Below are positions 1 to 10,213 of a DNA stretch of 64,000 bases, piece after piece. The notes beneath the pieces were generated by a model. It saw only the letters and a program-made list of their open reading frames with translations, ran no database searches and was not told the origin of the DNA. The position numbers were made by a program, and so were the translations under genes. Each line of letters starts with the position of its first letter. The stretch's first letter is position 1. Source of the DNA: Pleurodeles waltl (lineage: Eukaryota > Chordata > Amphibia > Caudata > Salamandridae); assembly GCF_031143425.1 (NCBI RefSeq), contig NC_090447.1, forward strand, positions 130,219,106-130,283,105. Direction: 5' to 3'.

Positions 1-75
1 ATGTAATCAATTTTAATTTCATTACTTTTAGGTAATGTGAGAGTAATTCAGTATAATTCCTCAATCGCGAGGAGA

Positions 76-250
76 TGATCTGGCCTAACACTCAGAGAAG
101 CTGACGTTTGAGCTCGTGAACCAAGTTCGAGTCTCGGGGTCAACTCGACATCATTCTGTGATTCTGGGCCAATCATCAAATCGTTGAGTTCGCTCTATGT
201 AAAAATAGCCAAAAATATCAATCTAGTGACGGCGTGCTCCTGGACTTTCT
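76..250 (+). repeat. possible tRNA-derived SINE fragment
   Basis: A TGGCCTAACA segment at 81-90 resembles an RNA polymerase III A box. AGTTCGAGTC at 124-133 resembles a B box, about 43 bases downstream, as in tRNA-headed SINEs. The following TGTGATTCTGGGCCAATCA stretch resembles a MIR/CORE-type core. Both boxes are degenerate and no poly-A tail or target duplication was found, so it could be chance. The rest of 1-522 shows nothing recognisable. Confidence 0.35.
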
Positions 251-522
251 CTTGTGCTGTTTGGCATCTGGTGGTTGATTCACTTTTATTGAGGTTTTGT
301 TAATAGTGCTCGTTTCAAACTAAAACACTTCTAGGCAGTCACAGTAAGGAAAGACAACCAAGGGACAGGGATAGGTCATTGTCTGCCCAGCAGCACACAA
401 TTTGGTGCTGACAAAAAGCCAAGATTTCAGACCAAGGCTCCTGTTGCTGAAGTCTCTAAGCCTCTGCATCAATGGTCCACACTTAAAAAGACAAGGGACA
501 GCGTGGAGTAGAGCAGGGGAAA

Positions 523-526
523 CAGT
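523..526. repeat. retrovirus target site duplication, left (CAGT)
   Basis: CAGT lies immediately before the TG that opens the 5' LTR and recurs immediately after the CA that closes the 3' LTR (13523-13526). A 4-bp duplication is usual for gamma/epsilon-type retroviruses and fixes both ends of the provirus. Confidence 0.9.
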
Positions 527-656
527 TGAGAGAGCCTAGTATAAATATTATATATTATAGACGTGAAACACTTACATTTGGCAAAGCAATATTAATAAAT
601 AATAATTAAAATGCATTAATAAACGTGAAGATTTACTCATTTATGAACACTAATGT

Positions 657-657
<1 letters not shown>

Positions 658-690
<33 letters not shown>

Positions 691-691
691 G
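658..691. repeat. (AAT)n microsatellite inside the LTR
   Basis: An uninterrupted run of about ten AAT units. The same site in the 3' LTR (about 12169-12193) has fewer units, so the array changed length after integration. Confidence 0.9.
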
Positions 692-1515
692 ATATATGCA
701 TTATTACAATCAAAACTGTATTCATTAAAACGTGTATGTCTTAAGTTAGCATGATTTGCGAACTAGCCGTGTAACTCTCATTTAAAGCTTACTTTTCCTG
801 CTTTTTCTGTGTGCGGACTCGCAAATGACTATGACCCAGCTATTGTTCTTTCTGTATTAATTTGAAACATGAAGAAATCTTCCCATCCGCATGCTAGCAG
901 TTTTTAGTATAAGAGACGAAGTTCAGTTAGGAAGGGATGACATCAATTGCATCCAGAAACTCTGTCACTCTATTTGGTGATTTGAGACTTAGACAAAATT
1001 ATCATAGCCCATAACCCGCCCTATTATACTTTCCTCCATATGAGGAGAGTGTCCCTTGATTCCATTTAGATAGATTGACGGTGAACCATCTGATGTCCTG
1101 AAGACGAAGACTGATCTTGTATGCTGACTTAACTCGAGGAGGGTAATTATTAATGCTAACAGAATCTATATGCCTTTCTTTCTAGGTACCAACTGCTGTA
1201 TGTTTAATTAGGTATCTTAGTTAGATGTTTTCCAAATTGATGTTCTAAATTGTTTTGCATGAAGCCCAACATGCTAATGCTAATCTGAGGTTAGATGAGG
1301 TATTCATTTGACGGACGGAACTGACATGTAGCTATGCTGAACTGATATTCTGTTGTTTATCATGCACTATGGTCTATTCTCTTCTAACATATCTATTCTA
1401 TGATTCTGATCATCGCATTGTTGAAAGTTCATCATGATTGCCACTTTGTGATTATGCTTTTATGCTTCTTGGTTTTAAGAATAATACGTTTATTATTAGA
1501 TTGTAATCAATAGGG

Positions 1516-1521
1516 AATAAA
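1516..1521 (+). promoter_or_regulatory. LTR polyadenylation signal AATAAA
   Basis: AATAAA about 200 bases before the LTR end, conserved at 13316-13321 in the 3' LTR. It is the expected 3' processing signal defining the R/U5 neighbourhood. Confidence 0.6.
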
Positions 1522-1725
1522 ATTCACAAATTCTTCTTTCGAGGTGTGGTTATTTGAGTCAGAAAACAAATGAATGCGTCGAAGATTCTTTAATGGTTTT
1601 TGTGAAATATATGTAGATGGTTGGTAATTTCGTCTTACGGAGACTCACTATGGGTCAAAAGGTTCATCGACCTAAAACGAGTCCTGATGTGTATAATTTA
1701 ACATAGACGGACGCGTTAGCAGTTC

Positions 1726-1743
1726 TGGTAGCAGAGCGACGGT
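1726..1743 (+). other. primer binding site, initiator tRNA-Met type
   Basis: TGGTAGCAGAG starts four bases after the LTR end. It equals the complement of the 3' end of initiator tRNA-Met over the first 11 bases, then drifts. Such a site primes minus-strand DNA synthesis. The drift after base 11 means another tRNA cannot be excluded. Confidence 0.7.
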
Positions 1744-2688
1744 TTGGCCCTTGGGGGCCCTAGGACTGAGTTTTCATTGTTAATTTTGTTTTCTGTGATA
1801 ATGAAATTTGGCAAAACGATGAGTGGCTAGGTTCACCATGGGCTTTCCTGGGATCTCGGAGCCTGCCTAAGATGAGTTGGGAATGTTCTCGGCGCCATAG
1901 TATGTGTGGTTAGGGTCTTTGCGCTTGCTCAAAGCTTATGCCTCTTGCAGGAGATTGTGAAGAGTGTGTGTATTTAGGCCAAAATAAGTGTCGTTTAGCA
2001 GGAGTGGGCGTACTCCACAGTATGAGAGTAGGGAAGTCGGCGTACTTCATGTGAATACAGCGCTTATTGTTCAAAATTATCCACGTGGTTGATAAAGGTA
2101 CAGGCCTGTTGAGGTCTAAGACTCCGGAGTAGGATGAAAAATATGGTTTATGTTGTAATCTGTGCGATTTAATAGGTCAATCGGGTGTGGTTGACAAGTC
2201 AAGTTTGAGTACCAACGTATGTGTGAAACCTTCGATGGAGATTTGACAAGTTCTAAAGTGCACTAGAAGGAGTCATTGACAAGTCGAGAGTAGGATTTGC
2301 GGATCGAATTCTGCTTGCGTATGAGGGAACTGAGAAGGAGAAAGTAGCGGCCGAGGCTTCAAGTGAAATCTCTGTAAAGTTCTGAAGCGAATGTGTTACC
2401 CTTCCTGTAGTAAATTGGCAGATTTGTATTGTCATTTAAGGTGTCTGCAATAAATTGCATTAGTTTGTATGAGTTATAAGAAGTTAGTGAGGTGTGGACA
2501 AGCCGCAAGACTTTGTCAGCTGCAGTGTGTATGAGTGTGACGTCAGTGGTGCCGCGCTGGGATAGATCAGATGTTGAGAGGGGTCGCGCACGGATTGGCT
2601 GCCGTTCGTGAGTGACAATAGGGTGAGCAAAGGGCAGGTGAAGAGTGTCCTGGGAACTAAGCCGTTTCCTGATTAAATCTAAAATAAA
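1744..2688 (+). other. retroviral leader (5' untranslated, presumed packaging region)
   Basis: About 945 bases between primer site and gag ATG with no long reading frame. By position it should hold the splice donor for env and the RNA packaging signal. I could not assign either confidently. The long leader is typical of epsilon-like elements. Confidence 0.5.
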
Positions 2689-5600
2689 ATGAATTTTGTT
2701 AAGGCATTCAAAAGCGCTTTGAGGGGAGATGTGCACATCGTTGCAACAGATGGGGAATCTACACCGCCCGAGGGTACTCCAGCTTATACAGTTATGGAGG
2801 AAAAAGGTGTTGCACCTTGTTTGTGGTTAAAACAATGGCGCAAGTTGACAGAAAAAGAAGGGTGTCTAGCGTTTCCGGAACATGGGACGTTCAATCAAAA
2901 GGTATTAGAAAACTTAAGGTGGATGTTAAGTACACAGAAACCACCTCCGAGACCGGCACAATACGAGGCTCTAGCGATCTGGGATCTGATGGCTCTTAAA
3001 CATAGGCAGGAAAGGTTTCACAGGAGATTGACAAGAGCAGAGAAATCGTATGCAGAAGCAAGATGGGATAATGAGAATAAGATGTGGAGACGGGGAATCG
3101 TAGATGGGTTAAAGCTGTTTCCAGCGATAACACAGGGAGAAGAGACACAGGGAAAGAAAGCTTCTTGCAAAACTAACAAAGACTCAGACAAAGTTAAAGA
3201 ACAAAAAAGGACCTGGGAAGAAGAGGATGATTCAGAGGATGAGGAGTTTATGGATAGGTTACTGCATGACCGACCACCACCTTATGCGGTGAGTGACAAT
3301 GTTCCGAGCACTAGCTTGGATCCTGGGAACCAGACACAGGAGAAGGGAGTTACTGATACGGTACAGACTAGCGATACAGCTTTGATACAGAATGGTGACA
3401 GTGTACCTACTGCACCAGACGTACCGATACAGTTACAACCTCCGCCACAGATAAAAAGAATTTATCCCAATGTTCCAGTACTCGAGACTACTATGAACTT
3501 GGTGGTGCCGCCAGACCCGATATATACAAAACCAAGATTGGTTCAGATCGAGTCAACCCCACAGTTAGTGTCACAACCACCACAACTGATACCGGGGTAT
3601 AACCCAGTAGCGGGTCCTTTGAAAGAACCTGCACCGGGATTATTAGAGCAGACCTATGGTGTTGAAGCTCCTAGAAGCCTGGGATCAGGTCAGACACCTG
3701 CCGCAATATCACTACCTATCACTGTTGGTCCCCCAGTACCGTTATATGCCCAAGAGAGAACAAGGACATGTGAACAGGGAGTCATGACCCATGAAGCCAT
3801 AAGAGGAGGGTCTATTAGAACTCCACAAATAATGGCCCAGGGAGGTCAGGTTTCTGAGCGATCAAGACCCTTAATGGACCTCAGTCCAATAGGGGCACCT
3901 CTTGAGGCAATGCGGCAAGCAGGTTTGGGAGTCTTGACTCCTCAAACCATGAGTACAAATACCTCATATACTCCAATGATACATACAGGGAACATTTCAC
4001 TGCAGGGTTTTACAGTACAACAGTTAAATGAGTGGTTAGAGAAAACTTGTACATCACAAAAGGCTACAGCAACTACAGTAACCGAAGTCAATCCTGAAAA
4101 AGAAAAACAAGATGAATACCTGAATCTGGTACGGCTAGGTGCAGAAGCTGCTGAGTTGGTGGAAGGAACAATGGGGGTGAACAGGTTAGAATCTTACACT
4201 GAGGCAGAATTGAGATATTTATGCCCTAAGATTACCAAAGAAGTGGGAAAAATACACCAGAGATTAACGAATCTGGCAGACAAATACAACATCGATATTG
4301 GGAACACAAAACATTTGAAACGAAGCTACAGATTAGACTTCGACACCAAAGATTTTGAACATATGAGATCCGCAGGCATGAAGACACACCTGAAAGAATT
4401 GCTGCAGAGTGCGCAAATCTGTGGAGCATTAGAGAAATGGGAAAACCGATGGGCAAAGAAAAAAGACAAAGGGAAGAGGGATAGCCCAGGGTCTATTGAA
4501 ACAGCGACCACACCCAATCTGGATTCAGTAAAAATCCTGCCCATGAGAGAAACAGCTGGTGGTGTTTTAGTCCATGTGCCATGGTCCAGGGGAGATATTT
4601 TGTCCTTTACAAATGATTACCCGAGGTTGAGAGAAAAACCGATCGAGTGGTATCAGCAGACAGATAGATTTGTGAAGCTCGCAAAATGTCTTTGGGAGGA
4701 CTTGAATACTTTATTTGAGATTATTGTTCCTCCAGATTTGTGGGTTGAGTGCAAAAGAGGGGTGGATTGGCCCACAAAGGAAAAGGCAAGGGATAAGGCG
4801 ACAGGAGCACCTTCTGAAGAGGTGATGAAATATTATCATAAAGTGATTGAGTTTTTGAAACAAAAGGTGTCACCGAAGGTGACCGATTGGCAGAAAATCG
4901 ACCGGACTTCGCAAGAGGTTAAGGAGTCAATACATGCCTATTATGAGAGATTGTTAAAAGCATTTAAACATTACACTGGTACTGAAACGATCGAGCCGAA
5001 GGACATGAATCATCTTGTGTTCAGATTTGTTGAAGGGCTGAGACCAGAGGTTGGTCAGATGATTAAGAACCATTTGATTTGTTGGCAAGCTAAACCGATT
5101 GACGAGGTGTTGCAGTATGCGAAATACTGTAGTGATGAAATTGAGTTAAAACAGAAAAAGCTGAAAGAAAAGGTGATGGTGATGCAGATAAGAGCTGCCC
5201 AGGCTGGAATTCAGGGAAATGGTGTTCAGCAAATGATGCATCAGCAACCGCAAGTGAACGGTGGGTTTCAGGTACAGCCGAGAGGTAGAGGTCGAGGCTT
5301 TGTGAATCGTAATTTAGACATGAATAATGTTGCCATTCAAAATGATGGGCAAGTAGTGAAGAGGATGTCACCATGTCACGCGTGCGGGGGTATGGGACAT
5401 TGGAAGCGGGATTGTCCAAATATGGTGCATGATGGTACAGTTCAGCAGAGCATGAATGTTGGGGCACAACAGAATCCACGAGGTCCAAGAATGAGACAAC
5501 AAAATCAGAATTATCAAAATAATTTGACGCAGATGTCAGGGGTACAACCCATGCAGCAAATGCAGACGCCACGGTTCCAAACTGTGTCAGTACAAACAAT

Positions 5601-5814
5601 GCAACAGCAGATTCCTATGGTGCCTAGACAGCAAATGCAGCTACCTCTAGCCCCGATGGGTCAGCAACAGGTGATGCTTTCTCAGCAGGTCACTGGTCAG
5701 GTGTCGAGTCAAAACAACACTGTACAGCAATTCCCATTGCGAGGTGAAAATGAGACGAATGACGAATGGTCAGATGACAGTTCAGACAGTGAAGAGTGTA
5801 GGCTCGCAGCCTAA
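2689..5814 (+). CDS. gag: Gag polyprotein (matrix, capsid, nucleocapsid)
   Basis: An intact 1041-residue structural polyprotein. Visible parts in order: a basic N-terminal matrix-like region without Gly-2, so no myristoylation signal at this start; a PPPY late-budding motif at residues 196-199; a long Pro/Gln-rich spacer; an MLV p30-like capsid at about 625-850 (opening near VPWSRGD); an RG-rich patch; one CCHC zinc knuckle, Cys896-x2-Cys899-x4-His904-x4-Cys909; and a Gln/Met-rich tail. It is about twice MLV Gag in length, mainly from the spacer and tail. It ends at TAA 5812-5814, with pol following in the same frame. The ATG is the first in this frame after the leader. No internal stop or frameshift was seen. 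Confidence 0.93.
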   Translation: MNFVKAFKSALRGDVHIVATDGESTPPEGTPAYTVMEEKGVAPCLWLKQWRKLTEKEGCLAFPEHGTFNQKVLENLRWMLSTQKPPPRPAQYEALAIWDLMALKHRQERFHRRLTRAEKSYAEARWDNENKMWRRGIVDGLKLFPAITQGEETQGKKASCKTNKDSDKVKEQKRTWEEEDDSEDEEFMDRLLHDRPPPYAVSDNVPSTSLDPGNQTQEKGVTDTVQTSDTALIQNGDSVPTAPDVPIQLQPPPQIKRIYPNVPVLETTMNLVVPPDPIYTKPRLVQIESTPQLVSQPPQLIPGYNPVAGPLKEPAPGLLEQTYGVEAPRSLGSGQTPAAISLPITVGPPVPLYAQERTRTCEQGVMTHEAIRGGSIRTPQIMAQGGQVSERSRPLMDLSPIGAPLEAMRQAGLGVLTPQTMSTNTSYTPMIHTGNISLQGFTVQQLNEWLEKTCTSQKATATTVTEVNPEKEKQDEYLNLVRLGAEAAELVEGTMGVNRLESYTEAELRYLCPKITKEVGKIHQRLTNLADKYNIDIGNTKHLKRSYRLDFDTKDFEHMRSAGMKTHLKELLQSAQICGALEKWENRWAKKKDKGKRDSPGSIETATTPNLDSVKILPMRETAGGVLVHVPWSRGDILSFTNDYPRLREKPIEWYQQTDRFVKLAKCLWEDLNTLFEIIVPPDLWVECKRGVDWPTKEKARDKATGAPSEEVMKYYHKVIEFLKQKVSPKVTDWQKIDRTSQEVKESIHAYYERLLKAFKHYTGTETIEPKDMNHLVFRFVEGLRPEVGQMIKNHLICWQAKPIDEVLQYAKYCSDEIELKQKKLKEKVMVMQIRAAQAGIQGNGVQQMMHQQPQVNGGFQVQPRGRGRGFVNRNLDMNNVAIQNDGQVVKRMSPCHACGGMGHWKRDCPNMVHDGTVQQSMNVGAQQNPRGPRMRQQNQNYQNNLTQMSGVQPMQQMQTPRFQTVSVQTMQQQIPMVPRQQMQLPLAPMGQQQVMLSQQVTGQVSSQNNTVQQFPLRGENETNDEWSDDSSDSEECRLAA

Positions 5815-5817
5815 TTA
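5812..5817 (+). promoter_or_regulatory. gag-pol in-frame termination codon, probable readthrough site
   Basis: gag and pol share one frame (the pol ATG at 5857 is 3168 bases, exactly 1056 codons, from the gag ATG). They are separated only by TAA at 5812-5814, and the codons from 5815 are open. Gamma- and epsilonretroviruses make Gag-Pol by stop-codon suppression, usually at UAG. Here the codon is UAA followed by UUA. A downstream pseudoknot was not modelled. Confidence 0.7.
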
Positions 5818-8800
5818 GAAGTAGATCAGAGAGGCCCATATGTAGAAGGAAAAGTAATGGGCTATAAGGTTTCATTTTTGGTTGACACTGGAGCTACACG
5901 CTCTACAGTCCGCAGTGTGGAAGTACCAAGGTTACCTTTATCAGGACGCACAATACGAGTGGTTGGTGTGGCTAATCAGTATTTGACAAATCCAATTACC
6001 GATCCAGTACAGGTTGAAATTGGAAATTTCCAAGGCCTGCATAGGTTTGTCGTATGCGACTCAAGTCCAGTATCCCTGCTGGGAAGGGACTTACTATGTA
6101 AAACTAAATGTTCAATTACCTGTTCCAACGATGGAATAGAAGTTCAGACAAACAGTGATGATGAAGGTGATGAGGACCAGCTCATAGGAGGAGGGGAGAC
6201 GAGCGAAGATTACCCTCTAATTACCTTATTCCCAGTGTTCACACTAATCGACTTACCTGCTGACCTACAAGGGTCCGTAACAGAGAGAGTGTGGGATTTG
6301 ACAGGAAAGGAGGTTGGATTAATTAAAGGAGTTAAACCAGTCAAGGTGCAGATAAAACCAAATGCAGTATTCCCACAAGTACCACAATATCACATGACTC
6401 AAGACGTACTCATCGAAGTGACACAGATTATTGCAGATTTTCTCAGGCAAGGAGTTTTGAAAGAAGTTTTGAGCAGTCCATGTAACTCACCTATTATGGG
6501 TTTGAAAAAGCCCTGTGGGAAGATTCGGATTGTGCAGGATTTGAGAAAAATAAATGAAATTGTGATAAAATGCTGCCCTGTGGTTCCTAACCCAGCGGTA
6601 ATAATGTTCCAAGTTCCTTGCGATGCTGAATGGTTTACCGTAGTAGACCTATCACAAGCATTTTTCTCAATACCACTGCATGAGGAAAGCCAATTTTTGT
6701 TCAGTTTCAAATTCCTAGATAAGGTGTACAGTTGGTGCAGAATCCCTCAAGGGTTTTCTGAATCGCCATCTATCTTTAATCAGATCTTAAAGAAGGATTT
6801 GGAACCTCTTGTACTACCTTTTAATTCAACTCTTGTGCAGTACATTGATGACTTGTTGATTGCATCCAAAACCAGAGACAGTTGCAAATATGATACCATT
6901 GCATTATTGAACCATTTGGGAAGAAACGGGCATAAGGTGTCACCTAAGAAGCTGCAGTACTGTCAGAAAGAAGTAAAATATTTGGGGCATCTAATTGAGA
7001 AAGGATCCCGAAGAATATCAAAGGAGAGAATAACAGCTGTCATACAAATTAATCCCCCAACAACAAAAAGAGATGTCAGGATGTTTTTGGGAATGGTGGG
7101 TTATTGCCGCCAATGGATACCCAATTTCTCAATCATTGCAAAACCCTTAATAAAACTGACAGGAAAAGATGTCAAAGATGAGCCATATACAATCACTTTG
7201 ACAAAAGAAGAACTTGAGTCATTCTTTGAGCTGAAAGAATGCATGTGCAGGGCCCCAGTATTAGGGATGCCTGATTATGAAAAACCTTTTCTGTTGTTTT
7301 GTCATGAACGTGATGCTTGTTCTTTGTCTGTTTTAACACAGGTCCACGGAGATGCAAACCGCCCTGTAGCATATTTTTCAGCTACTTTGGACCCTGTCGC
7401 AGCAGCCCTACCGGGTTGTTTGCGAGCAGTTGCAGCAGTTGGTCAAAGCCTTTCCCAATGTGAGGGCATAGTCATGGGATACCCTTTGACAGTTTTGGTT
7501 CCACATTCTGTTGAAATCTTGTTGACAAGAACGAAAACACAGCACGTGACAAATGCACGACTTACCAAATATGAGACGATTATTTTGGGATCACCAAATG
7601 TTACACTGAAAAGATGCACAGTACTGAACCCGGCAACTCTGCTTCCCAATGAAAATACAGAAATCAAAGAGGGGGAAGAATTTGAGCATGATTGTCTCGA
7701 GGTGACTGACCTCTGTACCAAACCTCGCCCAGACATACAGGACAGCCAATTAAAAGAAAATGATTGCATTATGTTCGTGGATGGGTCCTGTTTAAGAGAT
7801 TCAACTGAAACATTAAGAGCTGGCTATGCAGTGTGTACAATGTCTGGCATAGTCGAAGCCTCCTGGCTTGAAAAGGTATTTTCAGCACAAGTGGCAGAAT
7901 TAATAGCTCTTACAAAGGCCTGCCATGCTGCTGTAAATTTGAAAGTTACAATTTATACTGACAGTAGGTATGGATTTGGAATTGTACATGATTTTGGTCA
8001 GATCTGGTCACAAAGGGGTTTCATGACCTCTTCCGGATCACCTGTGAAAAATGGAGAACAGATAAGAGATTTGTTACATGCAATTCAGTTACCTCTTGAA
8101 GTTGCCGTGGTAAAGTGCAGTGCTCACACCAGATCACAAGACTTTGTGTCAATGGGGAATGATTATGCAGATCAGGTAGCAAGATTTTGTGCATTAAATT
8201 GTATATCATTCAAAGAACAGTGGGAATTGCTACCTCAGCCTGAAAATGACACAACTTTGAATCTAGCATTACAAGTGGTTGATACTTTAGATGAGTTAAA
8301 GACACTACAAAACCGTGCTAACAAAGAAGAAAAACGCTCCTGGCAGAAAATGCAATGTACACAAAGAGCAGATGATATATGGGTCTCAGATGATGGAAAA
8401 TTGGTCTTACCTAATAGTCTACTGTCACAATTTGCCCGAATATATCATGGGCAAGCACATTTAGGAAGAGACGCCATGATCAGATCTTTTAAAGTTGATT
8501 GGTTTAATCCAAAATTCAGACATGCCGCAGAAATTACTTGTCACAGGTGCATTATCTGTCAACAGATGAATGCTGGAAAAGGAACAGTGGTAAATTTGAG
8601 CCACATTGGAAGAGCTGGAGGTCCATTTAATAGAATACAAATGGATTTCATTGAAATGCCTGTTTGTGGAGGATTGAAGTACGTGTTGGTGATTGTGTGT
8701 GTTTTCAGTCATTGGATTGAGGCATACCCTACACGTAGAAATGACAGTCTCACAGTTGCAAAACTATTACTGAGGGAATTAATACCACGATTCGGGTTCC

Positions 8801-10083
8801 TGGTTTCTATAGAATCAGATAGGGGAAGACACTTCGACAATGAGGTGATCAAGCTTCTGTGTGCAGCACTCAACATCGAGCAGAAGTTACACTGTAGCTA
8901 TCGCCCTGAAGCATCAGGACTAGTTGAACAGATGAATGGTACCTTAAAATCAAGAATAGCGAAAATGTGTGCAGCAACAAACATGAAGTGGCCAGATGCA
9001 TTACCGCTAGTACTGATGTCCATGAGAAACACACCAGATAAGAAAACAGGATTGTCCCCCCATGAAATCCTCATGGGTAGAGCAATGAGGCTACCAGCGG
9101 TACCTGCAAATGCACTAGTGAATATTACAGATGATATTACAGATGATATGGTGTTGGATTACTGCAAAAATTTTGCTGACGTGATACGCTCTTTCTCTCA
9201 CCAGGTAGAAGCTAACACGTTACCACCAATCGGCGAACCAGGACACTCTCTGCAAGCTGGAGATTGGGTGGTTGTCAAGAAACACGTAAGAAAATCGTGT
9301 CTTGAGCCGCGTTGGAAAGGGCCATATCAAGTGATATTGACAACCACTACTGCTGTGAAGTGTGCCGGGGTTCCCAACTGGATATATGCCAGCCACACAA
9401 AGAAGGTAACGTGTCCTGTTGAAGAGAAACTTGAAAATTCCGGTACAGCAACTTCGAGAGAAGAAGTCTCAGAATCAGAGATCAGTCAAGAAAGATTTGA
9501 GACTACAGGAGAGCCCGCTGAGAACAGCCGCGTCCCTCACACTATCAGAGAGTTCGAGAGAGGTGACGGAGTGCCAATCTCAGTGGAGGCAGCAGGAGAA
9601 CAAAGACAAGGAGAGGTTCTCCCAGAAGCAGACGAATACAATTCAGAAGCAGAATACAGTATTGAACAAGAAGGAGAGAGAGACGGAATAGTGACAAATC
9701 CAAATCAAAACGAATCAGACTCTTCTGATCGAATTCCAAGCCTATCGAGAGAAAACACCATATCACAAGAGGAGGGTGCTGTCCAACGTCCTGAAGGAAA
9801 TCACCGAAACAAGACACATAGAGGTGATACATGGCCAGAAAAGTCGCCTTTTAGAATAAGAAAATTAACGAACGAGACAATAATAGAAGAAAGCGATACC
9901 TCACAGGTGGATGATCTGAGTGAAGGGGAACAGCAAGGTGAACGAAGATTAAAAAGAAAGAGAATAGCAAACCGAAGGTACACAGGTCCTGAATGGGCAT
10001 ATGCTACAACCTCTGAATGGCAACAAGAATTCTTGGCATTCTGTTTTGATCGAGAAGTACCTGGCCAATACTACGGTACCTGA
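5815..10083 (+). CDS. pol: Pro-Pol polyprotein (protease, reverse transcriptase, RNase H, integrase)
   Basis: An open frame directly after the gag stop; the first ATG is at 5857 (1408 residues from there, numbering used here). The protease active site LVDTGA has Asp10. RT has YIDD at 329-332. RNase H acidic residues are Asp642, Glu681 and Asp702. Integrase has an HHCC zinc site (His864, His868, Cys898, Cys901) and a DD35E triad (Asp930, Asp988, Glu1024). After the integrase C-terminal domain (to about residue 1187) comes an extra, strongly acidic Ser/Glu-rich tail of about 220 residues, not usual in gammaretroviral Pol. All catalytic residues are present and no internal stop is seen. It is presumably made only as a Gag-Pol readthrough product. 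Confidence 0.94.
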   Translation, partial: LEVDQRGPYVEGKVMGYKVSFLVDTGATRSTVRSVEVPRLPLSGRTIRVVGVANQYLTNPITDPVQVEIGNFQGLHRFVVCDSSPVSLLGRDLLCKTKCSITCSNDGIEVQTNSDDEGDEDQLIGGGETSEDYPLITLFPVFTLIDLPADLQGSVTERVWDLTGKEVGLIKGVKPVKVQIKPNAVFPQVPQYHMTQDVLIEVTQIIADFLRQGVLKEVLSSPCNSPIMGLKKPCGKIRIVQDLRKINEIVIKCCPVVPNPAVIMFQVPCDAEWFTVVDLSQAFFSIPLHEESQFLFSFKFLDKVYSWCRIPQGFSESPSIFNQILKKDLEPLVLPFNSTLVQYIDDLLIASKTRDSCKYDTIALLNHLGRNGHKVSPKKLQYCQKEVKYLGHLIEKGSRRISKERITAVIQINPPTTKRDVRMFLGMVGYCRQWIPNFSIIAKPLIKLTGKDVKDEPYTITLTKEELESFFELKECMCRAPVLGMPDYEKPFLLFCHERDACSLSVLTQVHGDANRPVAYFSATLDPVAAALPGCLRAVAAVGQSLSQCEGIVMGYPLTVLVPHSVEILLTRTKTQHVTNARLTKYETIILGSPNVTLKRCTVLNPATLLPNENTEIKEGEEFEHDCLEVTDLCTKPRPDIQDSQLKENDCIMFVDGSCLRDSTETLRAGYAVCTMSGIVEASWLEKVFSAQVAELIALTKACHAAVNLKVTIYTDSRYGFGIVHDFGQIWSQRGFMTSSGSPVKNGEQIRDLLHAIQLPLEVAVVKCSAHTRSQDFVSMGNDYADQVARFCALNCISFKEQWELLPQPENDTTLNLALQVVDTLDELKTLQNRANKEEKRSWQKMQCTQRADDIWVSDDGKLVLPNSLLSQFARIYHGQAHLGRDAMIRSFKVDWFNPKFRHAAEITCHRCIICQQMNAGKGTVVNLSHIGRAGGPFNRIQMDFIEMPVCGGLKYVLVIVCVFSHWIEAYPTRRNDSLTVAKLLLRELIPRFGFLVSIESDRGRHFDNEVIKLLCAALNIEQKLHCSYRPEASGLVEQMNGTLKSRIAKMCAATNMKWPDALPLVLMSMRNTPDKKTGLSPHEILMGRAMRLPAVPANALVNITDDITDDMVLDYCKNFADVIRSFSHQVEANTLPPIGEPGHSLQAGDWVVVKKHVRKSCLEPRWKGPYQVILTTTTAVKCAGVPNWIYASHTKKVTCPVEEKLENSGTATSREEVSESEISQERFETTGEPAENSRVPHTIREFERGDGVPISVEAAGEQRQGEVLPEADEYNSEAEYSIEQEGERDGIVTNPNQNESDSSDRIPSLSRENTISQEEGAVQRPEGNHRNKTHRGDTWPEKSPFRIRKLTNETIIEESDTSQVDDLSEGEQQGERRLKRKRIANRRYTGPEWAYATTSEWQQEFLAFCFDREVPGQYYGT

Positions 10084-10213
10084 AGGAAAACAACAGGAAA
10101 ACTCTGCAGAAAATATATCAAAAGAAAAGAGACTTTATAAACCTACCGGAAAGAGACAATTAAACCTGGATTTGACTTATAAGAAACCTGATTACGACAA
10201 GCTGCTAACCTGA
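10001..10213 (+). CDS. small ORF overlapping the pol end, doubtful
   Basis: A 70-codon frame overlapping the last 83 bases of pol in another frame and ending before env. It is Lys-rich and polar with no recognised motif. It could be an accessory frame, a remnant of a longer pol or env reading frame, or chance. I cannot tell which. Confidence 0.15.
   Translation: MLQPLNGNKNSWHSVLIEKYLANTTVPEGKQQENSAENISKEKRLYKPTGKRQLNLDLTYKKPDYDKLLT

Larger units (their letters stand above)
527..1721 (+). repeat. 5' LTR (lacks 288 bp present in the 3' LTR)
   Basis: It starts TGAGAG and ends TTAGCA, matching 12036-13522 almost base for base. The exception is a 288-bp block (about 12416-12702 of the 3' LTR) missing at about 911, where only AA microhomology remains. 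There are small indels in the AAT repeat and one 9-bp indel near 1325. The polyadenylation signal AATAAA is at 1516-1521. A TATA-like TATAAGAG remains at 908-915, whereas the 3' LTR has TATAAAAG and a second GATAAAA-type box. The lost block includes presumed core-promoter or R sequence. Confidence 0.93.

Noticed and set aside
76..150. Possible tRNA gene
   Set aside because: Box-like motifs only; no cloverleaf could be drawn.
5090..5599. 169-codon frame antisense to gag
   Set aside because: Shadow of the intact gag frame; no motif or start context.
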